64,000 nucleotides of DNA from Corallincola platygyrae (GCF_039544265.1 NZ_BAABLI010000017.1:124001-188000), one strand, 5' to 3'. Counted from the first letter of the stretch, positions 1 to 9,482 are shown. Numbers and translations: made by a program. The notes: generated by a model not told the origin, from the sequence alone.

Positions 1-50
1 TGAACGGTTACCTGTTCTCAGTTAACAAACGCTTTCTCAGATAGCCAAAG

Positions 51-2573
51 CTAAACCGCTTGTTGAACTTCAGCCACAGGTTGGCGCTTAACCGAGCGGT
101 ATGGCACCACGCTTAGCTCTTTGTTTTCGTCTCGGATAATGTCGTAAAACTGCGGCAGGTTAAAGTTTACCTTGGCCTGGCTGCAGGCTTCTTCGGAGGA
201 GGTATAGAAGCGGTTAATGCTCTGCACTAACTCATCTTTGCTGCCGCCATAACTTGGGTATGCTTCAACCGTATTCTTCTCATCTACCACGTAGATATTG
301 AGCTGGTCAGGTTGCTGATCGAAGAAGAACTGTACCAAACCTTCACTGGCATTGGCTTCCACCACTTTAGGCGGACGCACTTCATTGCAGTCATCCACCT
401 TCACTTCAGCATGGTCACGTTTGCACTGGGAGATATGGCGGTACAGGTCGACCGAGTTGTCGATCGCCTGGCAGCTAACCTCTTTGGCTGAGAAGGTTAA
501 GCCATGTTTCTCTTTGCCTATCGGCAGCACCATCAGATGAGGGCGATGACAATCACGGTGCAGGCGATGATCGATCGCTTCTTCCAGCAGTTCCTGCACT
601 CGACGGCGGATCTGGCTGGAGAACTGTTCTGAGTAACAGAACAGATCAATCGAAGTGGGGCGGCTGGCGTGTTTGCTCATCTTGTTGGTGATGGCGGTCA
701 AACCTTCCAGCAATGAGTGTTCACCCTCAAAACTGGCGACATGAAGTTCGTTCCAGCTATTCAGATAGAGCACATCAATACTGGTCACCAGACATTGTTG
801 CTCTGGACCAAACTTAAGCACGTCATGACTGCTGACATCAAAATCGATAACACGGTCACGCCAAGGCACTGTCGGGTCATTAATCAGGTTAACAAACACC
901 GCAAGCTGGCCGATCTCACTGGGGCGAGACAACGCTGACTTGTTAACGGCAGGACGACGTACCGGGAAGCAGGCCCGCAAGTCAGAACTGCATTGCTGCA
1001 ACGTGCGCAGATCCAGCGCACTCTTCTGACGATAGATGTAGAGTTCGCTGTCTTTGGTCATCACACCATTGAAGTGTGCCCAACTCAGCACCTTCATTAA
1101 GGAATCTGCGTGTTTCTGCGGCTTGGCACCAAGCAGTTTGGATGTTTCCAATGGACGCTTGTACAGATACCAGCCTGCATCCACCTTACGGCCTTCCGGC
1201 ACTTCAATCAGGGTGATTTCAGGCTCTTCCAAATCTGGAGATATCTGTGGATTAATCAGATTAATCTTGGAGGGCAGGCTTTCGAAGGCGGAGTAGAGTT
1301 TACGGGAGAGAATACCAATATCTTCTGGATCGATCGCTTCGGAGATATTGTTGTCACGGGCAAACTGGATAAGCTTTCGGAAGCTCAATAACTGGGTATC
1401 CAGCAATTCGGTATAGGCTACGCGAACCTGCTCGATCTTCCAGTGATTGCGATTATCGAGATGTCGCAGTTTCTCCTGATCCCATCCCCAGCTTTCTACC
1501 AATGAACGAATAGCACCACGGCGCCACTCACCTTCATGACGATCCGGTGAACTGAGCTTTTCGTGGGTTTTCAGATAGAAACAACGACGGGCAAGATCCA
1601 GACGCTTTTCGTCGCCCTGACCTTCAAGGTACTCGGTCACTTTCAGCAACATGCGATAGTAAGGATCGAGCAACAGCGGGTCATCACAGCCTTCATGCAG
1701 GATACGTTTCAGTTCCACACAAAGCAGTTTGCTATTGGGATATTCGTAGGAATACGCTTCCATCAGCAAGGTCTTCAATACCGCTTTGTATGGCGAATCG
1801 ATCCCTTTATAGAGCTGCCAAAGGGTGGCGCCGAAATACTCTTCTGCGGGCACGCCACTGAAGCCGCCCATATCAAGCCATTCGCTCTTGTCCACTTCAC
1901 CGCTTTGGTAAAGCTCTTCCACCACTGTGTTGTACTTGCCTTCGAGTTCAGCCGGGATCAAAGACCAGATCAGATGACGGCCAGCAATGCGCACGGCACT
2001 GCGATAAAACTCATCAAGCAACAGGAAGTGCTGAGCACTGCCACAGTTTTCTTCGGTCAGAACCTGGTTATGACCGCTACGGAACTGTTCCGGGTTTACC
2101 AGAAAGAAGTTGGCTTCCACACCCATGGTGAAGGCCCACGCCGTTAACTGCTCACATTTCAGTCGCAATGTTTCCTGCACCGCAGGATCAAGGTTGCAGT
2201 GATGGCACACCCAGATATCCAGATCGCTCTCGGTGCATTGGCCTATCGACGCTGTCGAGCCCATGCAATAAAGACCGATAATGTCGGATTGGGTCGGAAT
2301 GGGCAGTTGCTCAACACCCGCACCACCCATGCTACGAACCAGCTCATCGGTTAATGACAGCTGCTGACTGCTGGGCTCAAAATTGGCAAGACCGCAGGGC
2401 GTATCGAGAGAGACAAAACCGGGGAGTTCGGGGTGATTAAAATGAAACAGGGTGGGGAGAAGGCGGAAAACACGACGACCAGCAGAGGTCAGACCAGCTT
2501 CTGCGCGACTCAAGCGAAGCTGGTTGTAGTTAACAACCCGCTGCTTCACTTTAGTTAATTGCGCTATCTGCAA
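51..2573 (-). CDS. cyaA: Class I adenylate cyclase
   Basis: Converts ATP to cAMP, the ligand of CRP, in the cytoplasm. The 840-residue product has the full length of the enterobacterial class I enzyme (about 850). The nucleotidyltransferase core is visible near residues 105-119 as GSTAS followed by the metal-binding pair in SDLDIW (D117, D119). The long C-terminal half is the regulatory region typical of the family. The gene reads away from the DUF2914 gene across a 200-bp divergent region that carries a CRP-like site. No frameshift or missing catalytic residue is seen. Identification is secure. Confidence 0.97.
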   Translation of the reverse strand: MQIAQLTKVKQRVVNYNQLRLSRAEAGLTSAGRRVFRLLPTLFHFNHPELPGFVSLDTPCGLANFEPSSQQLSLTDELVRSMGGAGVEQLPIPTQSDIIGLYCMGSTASIGQCTESDLDIWVCHHCNLDPAVQETLRLKCEQLTAWAFTMGVEANFFLVNPEQFRSGHNQVLTEENCGSAQHFLLLDEFYRSAVRIAGRHLIWSLIPAELEGKYNTVVEELYQSGEVDKSEWLDMGGFSGVPAEEYFGATLWQLYKGIDSPYKAVLKTLLMEAYSYEYPNSKLLCVELKRILHEGCDDPLLLDPYYRMLLKVTEYLEGQGDEKRLDLARRCFYLKTHEKLSSPDRHEGEWRRGAIRSLVESWGWDQEKLRHLDNRNHWKIEQVRVAYTELLDTQLLSFRKLIQFARDNNISEAIDPEDIGILSRKLYSAFESLPSKINLINPQISPDLEEPEITLIEVPEGRKVDAGWYLYKRPLETSKLLGAKPQKHADSLMKVLSWAHFNGVMTKDSELYIYRQKSALDLRTLQQCSSDLRACFPVRRPAVNKSALSRPSEIGQLAVFVNLINDPTVPWRDRVIDFDVSSHDVLKFGPEQQCLVTSIDVLYLNSWNELHVASFEGEHSLLEGLTAITNKMSKHASRPTSIDLFCYSEQFSSQIRRRVQELLEEAIDHRLHRDCHRPHLMVLPIGKEKHGLTFSAKEVSCQAIDNSVDLYRHISQCKRDHAEVKVDDCNEVRPPKVVEANASEGLVQFFFDQQPDQLNIYVVDEKNTVEAYPSYGGSKDELVQSINRFYTSSEEACSQAKVNFNLPQFYDIIRDENKELSVVPYRSVKRQPVAEVQQAV

Positions 2574-2668
2574 GTGACCGGCCTCAGTTACCTGTTAAAT
2601 AATTGTTATTGGCGAACCACATTGCACCAGGCAAACAGCGTGATCAAGGCGGTAATTTTCGATTAGAT

Positions 2669-2684
2669 TGTGACCAATATAACA
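2669..2684. promoter_or_regulatory. Candidate CRP-cAMP binding site
   Basis: The sequence TGTGA-CCAATA-TAACA matches the CRP consensus TGTGA-N6-TCACA with one mismatch in the second half-site. It lies about 95 bp upstream of the cyaA start in the divergent cyaA/DUF2914 region. cAMP-CRP control of cyaA is known in enterobacteria. Use of this site here is inference. Confidence 0.45.
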
Positions 2685-2775
2685 GTAGTCAATTGCTCAG
2701 TAAACCATCAACCCTATTTGTTATAAGCGTTTTTCGCTATATTCCATTCTGTTAACAAGCCTTCAACAAAATTCG

Positions 2776-3690
2776 ATGCCTTCAGAACTAAAAGTCCGCG
2801 TGAATATCACGCCAAAAGAACCGAAATTACAGCAGCAAACAGAATGGCGATGGGGCCGAATTTTCAGCGCCGCATTATTACTGCTCGCTGTAATAATTGC
2901 ACTGTTTTTATTAGTAAAAAAAGATGAACCGGTGCGTGATATTTCACCCGTTTCAATCGTGCAACCAGAGCTTGCGATATCACCGACAGAAAGTGCAGAC
3001 TTAGTAGCCGAAGCCCAGGAGCCACCAGAATCCCTCATCACATCGGCTCCCAAAGATGAACCCGTGCCAGAAGCTTCAGTACCCGAAGAACCTGCTGAGG
3101 GCTATGCGACGCTCACTCAGGCGGAATTGGCAAAACCGCTTCAAGACCAACCGGCGCCACAACCTGTCTCTGAGCCCAAAACGCCAGAACTCGAAGCCGA
3201 AGTTCCAGAAGTAGCCCCGGAGATTTCACCAGAGGAATTAGCGCCCGAACAGGTCGAACCGCCAGCCGATACAGCAGCAAAAGCACCGGCCCCTGAGCCA
3301 ATCGAAGAAGCAACTAAGCTGCCAAAGGCACAGGATAAAAAGCTGAGTGAAAAGATCAGTGACAACATTCGAAGAGACCAACTGGCTTTGACAGTTGACC
3401 GCCGTGAACCCAGCCAATTGGTTGCTGCGGGTGAAACGCTTAATGGCAGCTCAGTAGTTCGATTGTTCTACTTCAATGAATTTGCCGATATGAATGGCGC
3501 AGTGGTAACCCACTTTTGGCTGCATAAAGGCAAGGTTGTCGCTAAGGTGCCCCTGAAAATCAAAGGGGACCGCTGGCGTACCTATTCCAGCAAATACCTG
3601 CCCGTCAGCCAATCTGGCGAATGGCGAGTCGAAGTGCGTGACGAGCAGAATAACTTACTCGCTTACCAACTGTTCTACAGAGAAAAGTAA
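2776..3690 (+). CDS. DUF2914 domain inner-membrane protein
   Basis: This is a 304-residue protein of unknown function. A short basic cytoplasmic N-terminus is followed by one membrane helix at about residues 30-47. A Pro/Glu/Ala-rich, low-complexity linker of about 120 residues comes next. The C-terminal domain of about 85 residues (from about 220) contains VVRLFYFNEF, THFWLHKGKVVA and RWRTYSSKYL, which match my memory of the DUF2914 family. That domain should lie in the periplasm. The gene diverges from cyaA and is followed by a strong hairpin. The ATG is the first in frame; no strong Shine-Dalgarno is seen. The domain call is fairly sure and the role is unknown. Confidence 0.8.
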   Translation: MPSELKVRVNITPKEPKLQQQTEWRWGRIFSAALLLLAVIIALFLLVKKDEPVRDISPVSIVQPELAISPTESADLVAEAQEPPESLITSAPKDEPVPEASVPEEPAEGYATLTQAELAKPLQDQPAPQPVSEPKTPELEAEVPEVAPEISPEELAPEQVEPPADTAAKAPAPEPIEEATKLPKAQDKKLSEKISDNIRRDQLALTVDRREPSQLVAAGETLNGSSVVRLFYFNEFADMNGAVVTHFWLHKGKVVAKVPLKIKGDRWRTYSSKYLPVSQSGEWRVEVRDEQNNLLAYQLFYREK

Positions 3691-3714
3691 GTCTGCCCCG
3701 CCTCTGAAACCACG

Positions 3715-3751
3715 CAGATAGACCGCGAGCGAAAAGCTCCGGTTCTATCTG
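3715..3751 (+). terminator. Long bulged hairpin after DUF2914 gene
   Basis: A 37-nt hairpin lies 24 bp after the DUF2914 stop. CAGATAGA pairs with TCTATCTG, then CCG with CGG and GAGC with GCTC, around a GAAAA loop, with one single-base bulge on each side. No T-tract follows, so it may stabilise a 3' end or terminate weakly. Confidence 0.45.
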
Positions 3752-3839
3752 AGCGGATATCTGAATTCCTCAAATAGTGCCACCAGATCGCTGCAATCAG
3801 ATCTAAACTTAGACAGCTAATAAACTGTCAGGAGGCCCT

Positions 3840-4085
3840 ATGCGTAGCCAGTTTAGAGCGATCAATGCCGACAATGGCCAAGCCGTCGAAGTAGAGATCT
3901 TTGCTGATAACCACAGGCATGGTTATACCCCTACCGAAGGCAACAGTTATCTGACTCTGGAAGGTAGTGGTCACTGGTTTGCCATGCTCGGCAACAGGAG
4001 AGTGGCGCAGGGAGAGCTGGCTGATGGTCAGTTTGAGCTTATCTTCAGCGAGGGACGGGAACCACATATAAACTTCCACAAATAA
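3840..4085 (+). CDS. Small conserved-looking hypothetical protein
   Basis: An 81-residue cytoplasmic protein that I do not recognise. It is preceded by a near-perfect ribosome site, AGGAGG, about 6 bp before the ATG, which argues strongly that it is translated. It has no signal peptide, membrane helix or cysteine. The composition (alternating polar and aromatic residues, with GSGHWFAMLGN near the middle) suggests a small beta-rich fold. It sits alone between the DUF2914 gene and hemC, about 90 bp before hemC, and could share a transcript with the hem operon. Confidence 0.7.
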   Translation: MRSQFRAINADNGQAVEVEIFADNHRHGYTPTEGNSYLTLEGSGHWFAMLGNRRVAQGELADGQFELIFSEGREPHINFHK

Positions 4086-4174
4086 AAGGATTAACAAGGA
4101 AAAAGCGTGCGATGACGCCCTCGGATCAGCGTGGTAGGATGAGACATTCAAAATTATTCAAATAATCCGCGCTA

Positions 4175-5101
4175 ATGACCCGAACGATCCGCATTGCCAC
4201 CCGAAAAAGCCCACTCGCCATGTGGCAGGCAGAGTATGTTGCTGCCCGTCTGACTGAAGCCCATCCTGATTTAACCGTTACCCTGGTTCCCATGAGCACC
4301 AAGGGCGATAAAATTCTTGATACCCCTTTGGCCAAGGTCGGTGGTAAAGGGCTGTTCGTTAAAGAGTTGGAAGTGGCGATGCTAGAGGGTCGGGCGGATA
4401 TTGCCGTACATTCGATGAAAGATGTACCTGTCGACTTTCCTGATGGCCTGATCCTCCACACCATCTGTGAACGTGAAGATCCCCGTGATGCCTTTGTCAG
4501 CAATAACTACAGCGCATTAGACGACCTGCCTGAAGGAGCCGTGGTAGGCACCTCCAGTCTGCGTCGCCAATGTCAGCTGCGAGCACAACGTCCCGATCTG
4601 GTTATCAAGGATCTGCGCGGCAACGTAAACACCCGCTTAGCCAAGCTGGATGCAGGCGAATATGACGCCATAATTCTCGCCACTGCAGGCTTACTTCGCC
4701 TGGAGATGCCGGAGCGAATTAAAGCCAAACTCACACCAGAGCAGATACTGCCAGCGGTTGGACAAGGTGCGGTGGGTATCGAATGTCGGGCAGAAGACAA
4801 AGAAACACAAACACTACTCAATGCGCTGCAACATGATGATACCGCCGCGCGGGTCACTGCCGAACGTGCCATGAATCTGCGTCTGCAGGGCGGTTGTCAG
4901 GTACCGATTGGCAGTTACGCTGAAATCATTGATGACCAGCTCTGGTTACGCGGCCTGGTCGGTCACCCAGACGGCAGCAAACAGTTCACAGCGGAAGCGA
5001 AAGCCCCCTTGTCTGAAGCGCTTAATCTGGGAGAACAGGTTGCGGACGCCCTGTTAGCCCAAGGCGCAGACGAAGTGCTGAAAGAGGTATACGGCAACTG
5101 A
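4175..5101 (+). CDS. hemC: Porphobilinogen deaminase (hydroxymethylbilane synthase)
   Basis: Condenses four porphobilinogen molecules to hydroxymethylbilane, the third common step of tetrapyrrole synthesis. The protein has 308 residues, normal for the family. The N-terminal IRIATRKSPLAMWQ motif, the catalytic Asp in SMKDVP (D83) and the dipyrromethane cofactor cysteine in LQGGCQVPIG (C241) are all present. It is the first gene of a tight hemC-hemD-hemX-hemY operon. Its TGA overlaps the hemD ATG by one base, as expected for translational coupling. Confidence 0.98.
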   Translation: MTRTIRIATRKSPLAMWQAEYVAARLTEAHPDLTVTLVPMSTKGDKILDTPLAKVGGKGLFVKELEVAMLEGRADIAVHSMKDVPVDFPDGLILHTICEREDPRDAFVSNNYSALDDLPEGAVVGTSSLRRQCQLRAQRPDLVIKDLRGNVNTRLAKLDAGEYDAIILATAGLLRLEMPERIKAKLTPEQILPAVGQGAVGIECRAEDKETQTLLNALQHDDTAARVTAERAMNLRLQGGCQVPIGSYAEIIDDQLWLRGLVGHPDGSKQFTAEAKAPLSEALNLGEQVADALLAQGADEVLKEVYGN

Positions 5102-5862
5102 TGCAAAAGGACACGGCAGTGAGAGTGCTGGTCACCCGCCCCGAGGGGCGAGGTGAAGCGCTGCAGCATCAGTTATCAAAACTCGGCCTGTTTGCTCACT
5201 GCCTTCCTCTTCAATCTATTGTCCCCAGCGATAACCTGCCCACCCTTGCCCAGCGCATTTCGCGCCTGCCAGATTCAGCTTTGATCATTGGCACCAGCCA
5301 CTATGCCATCACGTTTCTCTCCTCTGTTCCCGGTTTCAGGTGGCCTGATTGCCACTATATTGCTGTCGGTAAAGCCACCGCACAGGCGTGGCAAGAATCA
5401 GGCGTAGACGCTCAGATACCAGAGACACCCAGCAGTGAAGGTGTATTGGCGATGCCGGAAAGCGGATTGGTTCAAGAGAGAAATGTATTTGTGCTCAAGG
5501 GGCTAGGTGGCAGAACCCTGTTGTCAGAAACCATGAGGGCGCGTGGTGCAAAAGTCGCAAACCTGGAGATATACCAAAGACAGGCGATGCCACTGAGTGA
5601 GCCACTGACTTCATTAATTTTACGCCTGCAATTAAACACCATACTCGCCACCAGCGGCGAGCTGGTCACGCTTATCTCTGACGCGTTAAACGGTCAGCCG
5701 AAACTGAAGCAGGAGTTGACCCTGCTGGTACCTAGTAAACGCGTGCAAGAAATAGCACAATCACTTAATTTTACTAGTATTATCAATACTCATAGCGCCA
5801 GCGATGAAGCCGTGTTGCGGGTATTGTCAGAATTGAATCAAACAGGTAACGCCAATGGCTGA
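5101..5862 (+). CDS. hemD: Uroporphyrinogen-III synthase
   Basis: Closes and inverts ring D of hydroxymethylbilane to give uroporphyrinogen III. The 253-residue length fits the family, which is poorly conserved in sequence. The N-terminal VLVTRPEGRGEAL and the later VFVLKGLGGRTLLSETMRARGAKV are the most typical segments. The start codon overlaps the hemC stop and the 3' end overlaps hemX by 8 bp, so it sits in the usual operon position. That synteny makes the call firm. Confidence 0.95.
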   Translation: MQKDTAVRVLVTRPEGRGEALQHQLSKLGLFAHCLPLQSIVPSDNLPTLAQRISRLPDSALIIGTSHYAITFLSSVPGFRWPDCHYIAVGKATAQAWQESGVDAQIPETPSSEGVLAMPESGLVQERNVFVLKGLGGRTLLSETMRARGAKVANLEIYQRQAMPLSEPLTSLILRLQLNTILATSGELVTLISDALNGQPKLKQELTLLVPSKRVQEIAQSLNFTSIINTHSASDEAVLRVLSELNQTGNANG

Positions 5863-7282
5863 AAAAAAACAAAACAAAGCGCGTGACGTTGAAGCCAAAT
5901 CCAGTGCCGAAAAGTCTGCCAGTGACGCCGAAAAAGTCGAGTCCACGGCGCCCTCAGAGAGTAAGGTCGAACAGACCAAACCAGAGAGTGAAAAAGCTGC
6001 ACCTGAGCCTGCTGCCCGCCAGCCTGTTACTGAGCCTTTGACGTCACCCAAGCCACAAGCGGCGACACCTGTTGCCAGTCAAAAACCACCCTCTAATCGC
6101 CTGGCGGTGTTTGCCTTCCTGTTAGCTGTTATCTCATTAGTACTGATGCTGTTTATCAGTTATCACCTCTACCAGCGCGGCCATGCTGCCAGCACGGATA
6201 TCAACGAGCTTGAAACGCGCACACTCACCCAGCAAGTAATGCTCGAGAAGATGCAACCACTCAATGAGCTGCCGAACCAGTTGGGAGCAGCACAAACCGA
6301 CTGGCAGACTCAGTTTGAGCGCCAATCGGTCGAGATGGACCGTCTGAGCAATTCTCTGCTAACGCTGGCAAGCCGCCACCCCAGTGACTGGCTATTGGCT
6401 GAGACTAATTACTTGGTAAGACTGGCGGGACACAAGTTATGGCTTGAGCACGACATCACTACGTCACTGATGTTGCTGAGAGAAGCTGATGGCCGCTTAG
6501 CCGAGTTAGCCGACCCCAGTCTGACCAAAGTTCGCAAGGCCTTGGCGGACGATATGGCAGCGTTGAAAGCACTACCGAATGTTGACCGCAGCCACATCGC
6601 CTTATCCCTCAACGCGCTTGCAGGACAGGTTGACCAATTAGCGCTTAAGAGTGTCATCCTGCCAGACATTGACCAAGAACTAGACGACAACAAACCCAGT
6701 AGCAGCACTGACGACTGGCGCGATAATCTGGCAAAAACATGGCGTTCATTCGCAGATGACTTTATTACTGTTCGACGTCGCAGCAGTGAAGTAGAGCCGC
6801 TGCTAGCACCTGATCAACGCTGGTACCTGCAGGAAAATCTACGCGCTAAATTGATGCTGGCTCAGCTGGCGCTGTTCCGCGAGCAACAAGGTGTTTACGA
6901 GTCAGCCATTGATACCGCGTCTCAGTGGATAGATAACTTCTTCAAAACCGAAAACGCCAACACGCAGGCGATGCTCAAATCACTGAAAGAGCTCAAGCAG
7001 CATCAAATCGAGCCTGTTTATCCCGATGATTTTAAAGTTCGCGCGCCTCTGGAGCGTTTATTGGAGCGGCGCTTGAGCGCACTGCTGACCCCGACAAAGA
7101 AAGAAAAGACGGAGCCTGAGCAACCCGTAGCCGCTGCAGAAGAGCCAGTTAAGCCTCAGGAAAGCGGTCCTGTTGAAGAAGTGCCTCCAGCTGAACTTGA
7201 GCAACCAAAAGAGAACCAACCTGAACAAGTTGAAGAGCCTCAAGAGCAGGCGCCCCAGGTACCTGAGGAAGGTGGCCTATGA
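5855..7282 (+). CDS. hemX: HemX family membrane protein
   Basis: HemX is an inner-membrane protein of the hemCDXY operon. It was once called a uroporphyrinogen-III methyltransferase, but no methyltransferase site is visible here and its role is unsettled. The 475 residues comprise a Lys/Glu/Ala-rich cytoplasmic head (1-80), one membrane helix (about 86-107), a coiled-coil and helical periplasmic domain containing DWLLAETNYLVRLAGHKL, and a Pro/Glu-rich tail from about 415. The charged head and tail make it longer than E. coli HemX (393). Four bases overlap hemY. Confidence 0.9.
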   Translation: MAEKKQNKARDVEAKSSAEKSASDAEKVESTAPSESKVEQTKPESEKAAPEPAARQPVTEPLTSPKPQAATPVASQKPPSNRLAVFAFLLAVISLVLMLFISYHLYQRGHAASTDINELETRTLTQQVMLEKMQPLNELPNQLGAAQTDWQTQFERQSVEMDRLSNSLLTLASRHPSDWLLAETNYLVRLAGHKLWLEHDITTSLMLLREADGRLAELADPSLTKVRKALADDMAALKALPNVDRSHIALSLNALAGQVDQLALKSVILPDIDQELDDNKPSSSTDDWRDNLAKTWRSFADDFITVRRRSSEVEPLLAPDQRWYLQENLRAKLMLAQLALFREQQGVYESAIDTASQWIDNFFKTENANTQAMLKSLKELKQHQIEPVYPDDFKVRAPLERLLERRLSALLTPTKKEKTEPEQPVAAAEEPVKPQESGPVEEVPPAELEQPKENQPEQVEEPQEQAPQVPEEGGL

Positions 7283-8472
7283 CCAAGCTGATAATCATCA
7301 TCATCCTTGCTGTCACGGGACTGGTGTTTGGCCCTGTTTTGGCTGGCAATAAGGGTTACGTGCTAATCGCATTGGGTACCCACACCATTGAAATGACTGC
7401 CGTGGTATTTGGATTCTTAGTGTTACTGGGAATTCTAAGTATCTGGCTAACGGAATGGCTGCTAAAGCGCACGATCAATGCTACCCGCAGTGCCCGCGAA
7501 CTTATCTCCGGCCGACGCCGTCGTCAGTCTCGCAAGTTTACCCGCAGTGGTCTGCTGGCACTAATGAGCGGTGAGTGGGCAAATGCCGAGAAGTTAATGA
7601 CTAAGGGTGCCAAGGGTAGCGCTCTGCCAGTGATCAACTATCTGGGTGCAGCAGAAGCGGCGCAGGCACAGCAACAGGTCGACCGCCGCGACCACTATCT
7701 GCAATTGGCCCATAAAAAGCAGGGCGACAATCCCCTTGCTGTATCCCTGACCCAGGCCAGGCTTCAGATCCAGCAGGGTCAGAAAGAGCAGGCGCTGGCA
7801 ACTCTGAGCACGATACAGAAAGAACATCCAGATAACCCTCATGCGGTCATGCTGCTAAAGGACCTCTATCTGCAACTGGAAGATTGGGCCAATCTGCTGG
7901 ACCTGATCACACCACTAAAACAAAGCAAACGCCTGACAGCAGATGAACTGGCATCTCTGGAACTAACGGCTCATCAGGGCTACTTCAGTCAGCTAAGCAG
8001 TCATCAGGGAGCGAAAGGCTTGGCCACCCATTGGGAAGGCTTGTCTCGTAAACTGAAACAAGAGCCAGCATTGGTCACCAGCTACGTCAAACAAATGCTC
8101 GCCTTAGGTGAAGATGAAGCGATGCAGCCGCTGGTCATTAAGACGCTGCGCAAACAGATAGTGCCCGAGTTATTAGCTATGGTGACCGAGCTGAAAGGCG
8201 ATGCTGAAAGTCTACTGCTGGAAGCCAAACATTGGCTGAAAGGACAGTCTGAAAACCCACTGCTGTTGTCGGTTCTGGGTCAACTCAGCTTGCGCGCAGG
8301 ACGGATAGAAGATGCAAAAACCTATCTGGAGAAGTCACTGCGGATCTCCCCAAGCGCTGAAGCGCATGCAGCGTTGGCTGAGGTGTTTGCTCAGAACCAG
8401 CAACCCCAGGAAGCATTTAAACAGTATCGCCAGAGTTTGGCCCTGGCGACACCTGCAACAAAAGCAATTTAG
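7279..8472 (+). CDS. hemY: HemY family TPR membrane protein
   Basis: A 397-residue inner-membrane protein with two N-terminal hydrophobic segments (about 3-22 and 40-60), then a basic cytoplasmic stretch and helical TPR-like repeats to the end. The RKFTRSGLLALMSGEWANAEKLM region is typical of HemY. It is linked to late haem synthesis by operon membership; no catalytic site is known. It overlaps hemX through ATGA. Its stop codon overlaps the stop codon of the convergent flavin reductase gene, leaving no room for a separate terminator between them. Confidence 0.92.
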   Translation: MTKLIIIIILAVTGLVFGPVLAGNKGYVLIALGTHTIEMTAVVFGFLVLLGILSIWLTEWLLKRTINATRSARELISGRRRRQSRKFTRSGLLALMSGEWANAEKLMTKGAKGSALPVINYLGAAEAAQAQQQVDRRDHYLQLAHKKQGDNPLAVSLTQARLQIQQGQKEQALATLSTIQKEHPDNPHAVMLLKDLYLQLEDWANLLDLITPLKQSKRLTADELASLELTAHQGYFSQLSSHQGAKGLATHWEGLSRKLKQEPALVTSYVKQMLALGEDEAMQPLVIKTLRKQIVPELLAMVTELKGDAESLLLEAKHWLKGQSENPLLLSVLGQLSLRAGRIEDAKTYLEKSLRISPSAEAHAALAEVFAQNQQPQEAFKQYRQSLALATPATKAI

Positions 8473-9164
8473 ATAAAAGAGTAGGCGTCGCCGTAGAGGT
8501 GGTCTGGATGCAGGCCACGCTCTGCAAATGTGGCCCTGACTACACCCGCCATTTCAAATGGCCCAGCGACATAGACGTCGTAACCATCCAAACTGACAAA
8601 GTCTTCCAGTACCGCTTCGTGCACCTTACCAATTTTGCCTTGCCATCCTGAAGGTGGAGTTTCCAATACGGGGATAAAGTGGAAATGCTCTTTGCTTTCC
8701 CACTGCTGCGCCAGCGGTGTCAGGTAGAGAGAGCGACGGTCTCGGCCACCCCAGTAGAGGTATACCGGCTGTTTCAGGGGTTGCTTGAGCAACTCACCGA
8801 TAATAGAGCGCGCGTAAGAAAACCCGGTACCACCGATCACCAAAACAATGGGGCGTTGCTGTGGTTGACGCAGATAAGCATCACCAAATGGCAATTCGAC
8901 CTTAATCTCGCGGTTAACCTGCAGGAAGTGGATCACCTGCATCGCTTTGCCATCACGGATGGATGCGCCGATATGCAGCTCTAGTGTGCCGTCACCCGGG
9001 ACAGATGCAATGGAGAAGGGTCGCTTGTCATTCGCAGTGATACAGAGTTGCAGGTACTGGCCCGCCTGAAAAGCTGCCGGCGACTCGGGACGCAACTTGA
9101 TCCGGTATACAAACTCCGTCAATGGCGTCACCGATTCTACATGACACTGCAACTGCTCTGACAT
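8469..9164 (-). CDS. fre: NAD(P)H-flavin reductase
   Basis: Transfers electrons from NAD(P)H to free flavins or to a partner protein in the cytoplasm. The 231 residues show the ferredoxin-NADP reductase fold: flavin-binding RPFSIAS near residue 48, the nucleotide-binding VIGGTGFSYARSI near 109, and the C-terminal YVAGPFEMAGVVR. An AGGAG lies about 10 bp before the ATG. It is the last gene of a ubiD-ferredoxin-fre operon. In E. coli ubiD and fre are also neighbours, but without the ferredoxin. Reduced FMN could serve the UbiX step that makes the prenylated FMN of UbiD (inference). Confidence 0.93.
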   Translation of the reverse strand: MSEQLQCHVESVTPLTEFVYRIKLRPESPAAFQAGQYLQLCITANDKRPFSIASVPGDGTLELHIGASIRDGKAMQVIHFLQVNREIKVELPFGDAYLRQPQQRPIVLVIGGTGFSYARSIIGELLKQPLKQPVYLYWGGRDRRSLYLTPLAQQWESKEHFHFIPVLETPPSGWQGKIGKVHEAVLEDFVSLDGYDVYVAGPFEMAGVVRATFAERGLHPDHLYGDAYSFI

Positions 9165-9209
9165 CAGGGGAAACTCCTAAGCTTTTAGTATTTCTATCGC
9201 TGGCTTATA

Positions 9210-9482
9210 TCAGCCAATTTCTATTTTTATATCTGACGATGGCACCGCCAGGCAGGCAAAACACCACCCCTCGGCCTGCTCTTGATCTGTCAGTATCGGT
9301 GCCATTCGAGGGTAGCACACGGTACCGGAAGTGATGCGGCATAAGCAACTGCCACACGCACCTTGTCGACAACGGTAGGGCCAGGGTACGCCTGCAGCGA
9401 GCGCAGATTGTAGCAACGAATCCTGATCGCCGAAAACGAAGCGGTACTCACCATCATTTACTGTCACTTCGTGCGTTGCCAT
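9210..9482 (-). CDS. Plant-type [2Fe-2S] ferredoxin
   Basis: A 90-residue soluble ferredoxin. Cluster ligands are C38, C43 and C46 in CRQGACGSC and most likely C77 in CFACLA, giving the plant/chloroplast-type Cx4Cx2Cx30C spacing. An AGGGAG lies just before the ATG. It stands between ubiD (23 bp upstream) and fre (45 bp downstream) on the same strand, so it is probably the electron partner of the flavin reductase. Together the two would form a split version of reductases in which an FNR module and a 2Fe-2S domain are fused. Substrate or final acceptor is unknown. Confidence 0.92.
   Translation of the reverse strand: MATHEVTVNDGEYRFVFGDQDSLLQSALAAGVPWPYRCRQGACGSCLCRITSGTVCYPRMAPILTDQEQAEGWCFACLAVPSSDIKIEIG

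Noticed and set aside
1563..2147. 194-codon frame opposite cyaA
   Set aside because: It lies entirely antisense to the catalytic part of cyaA and has no family features; the same holds for long shadow frames opposite the hybrid kinase and the RND pump.
9165..9209. fre and ferredoxin as one gene broken by a frameshift
   Set aside because: Each has its own ribosome site, start and stop, normal length and complete motifs, with a 45-bp gap.
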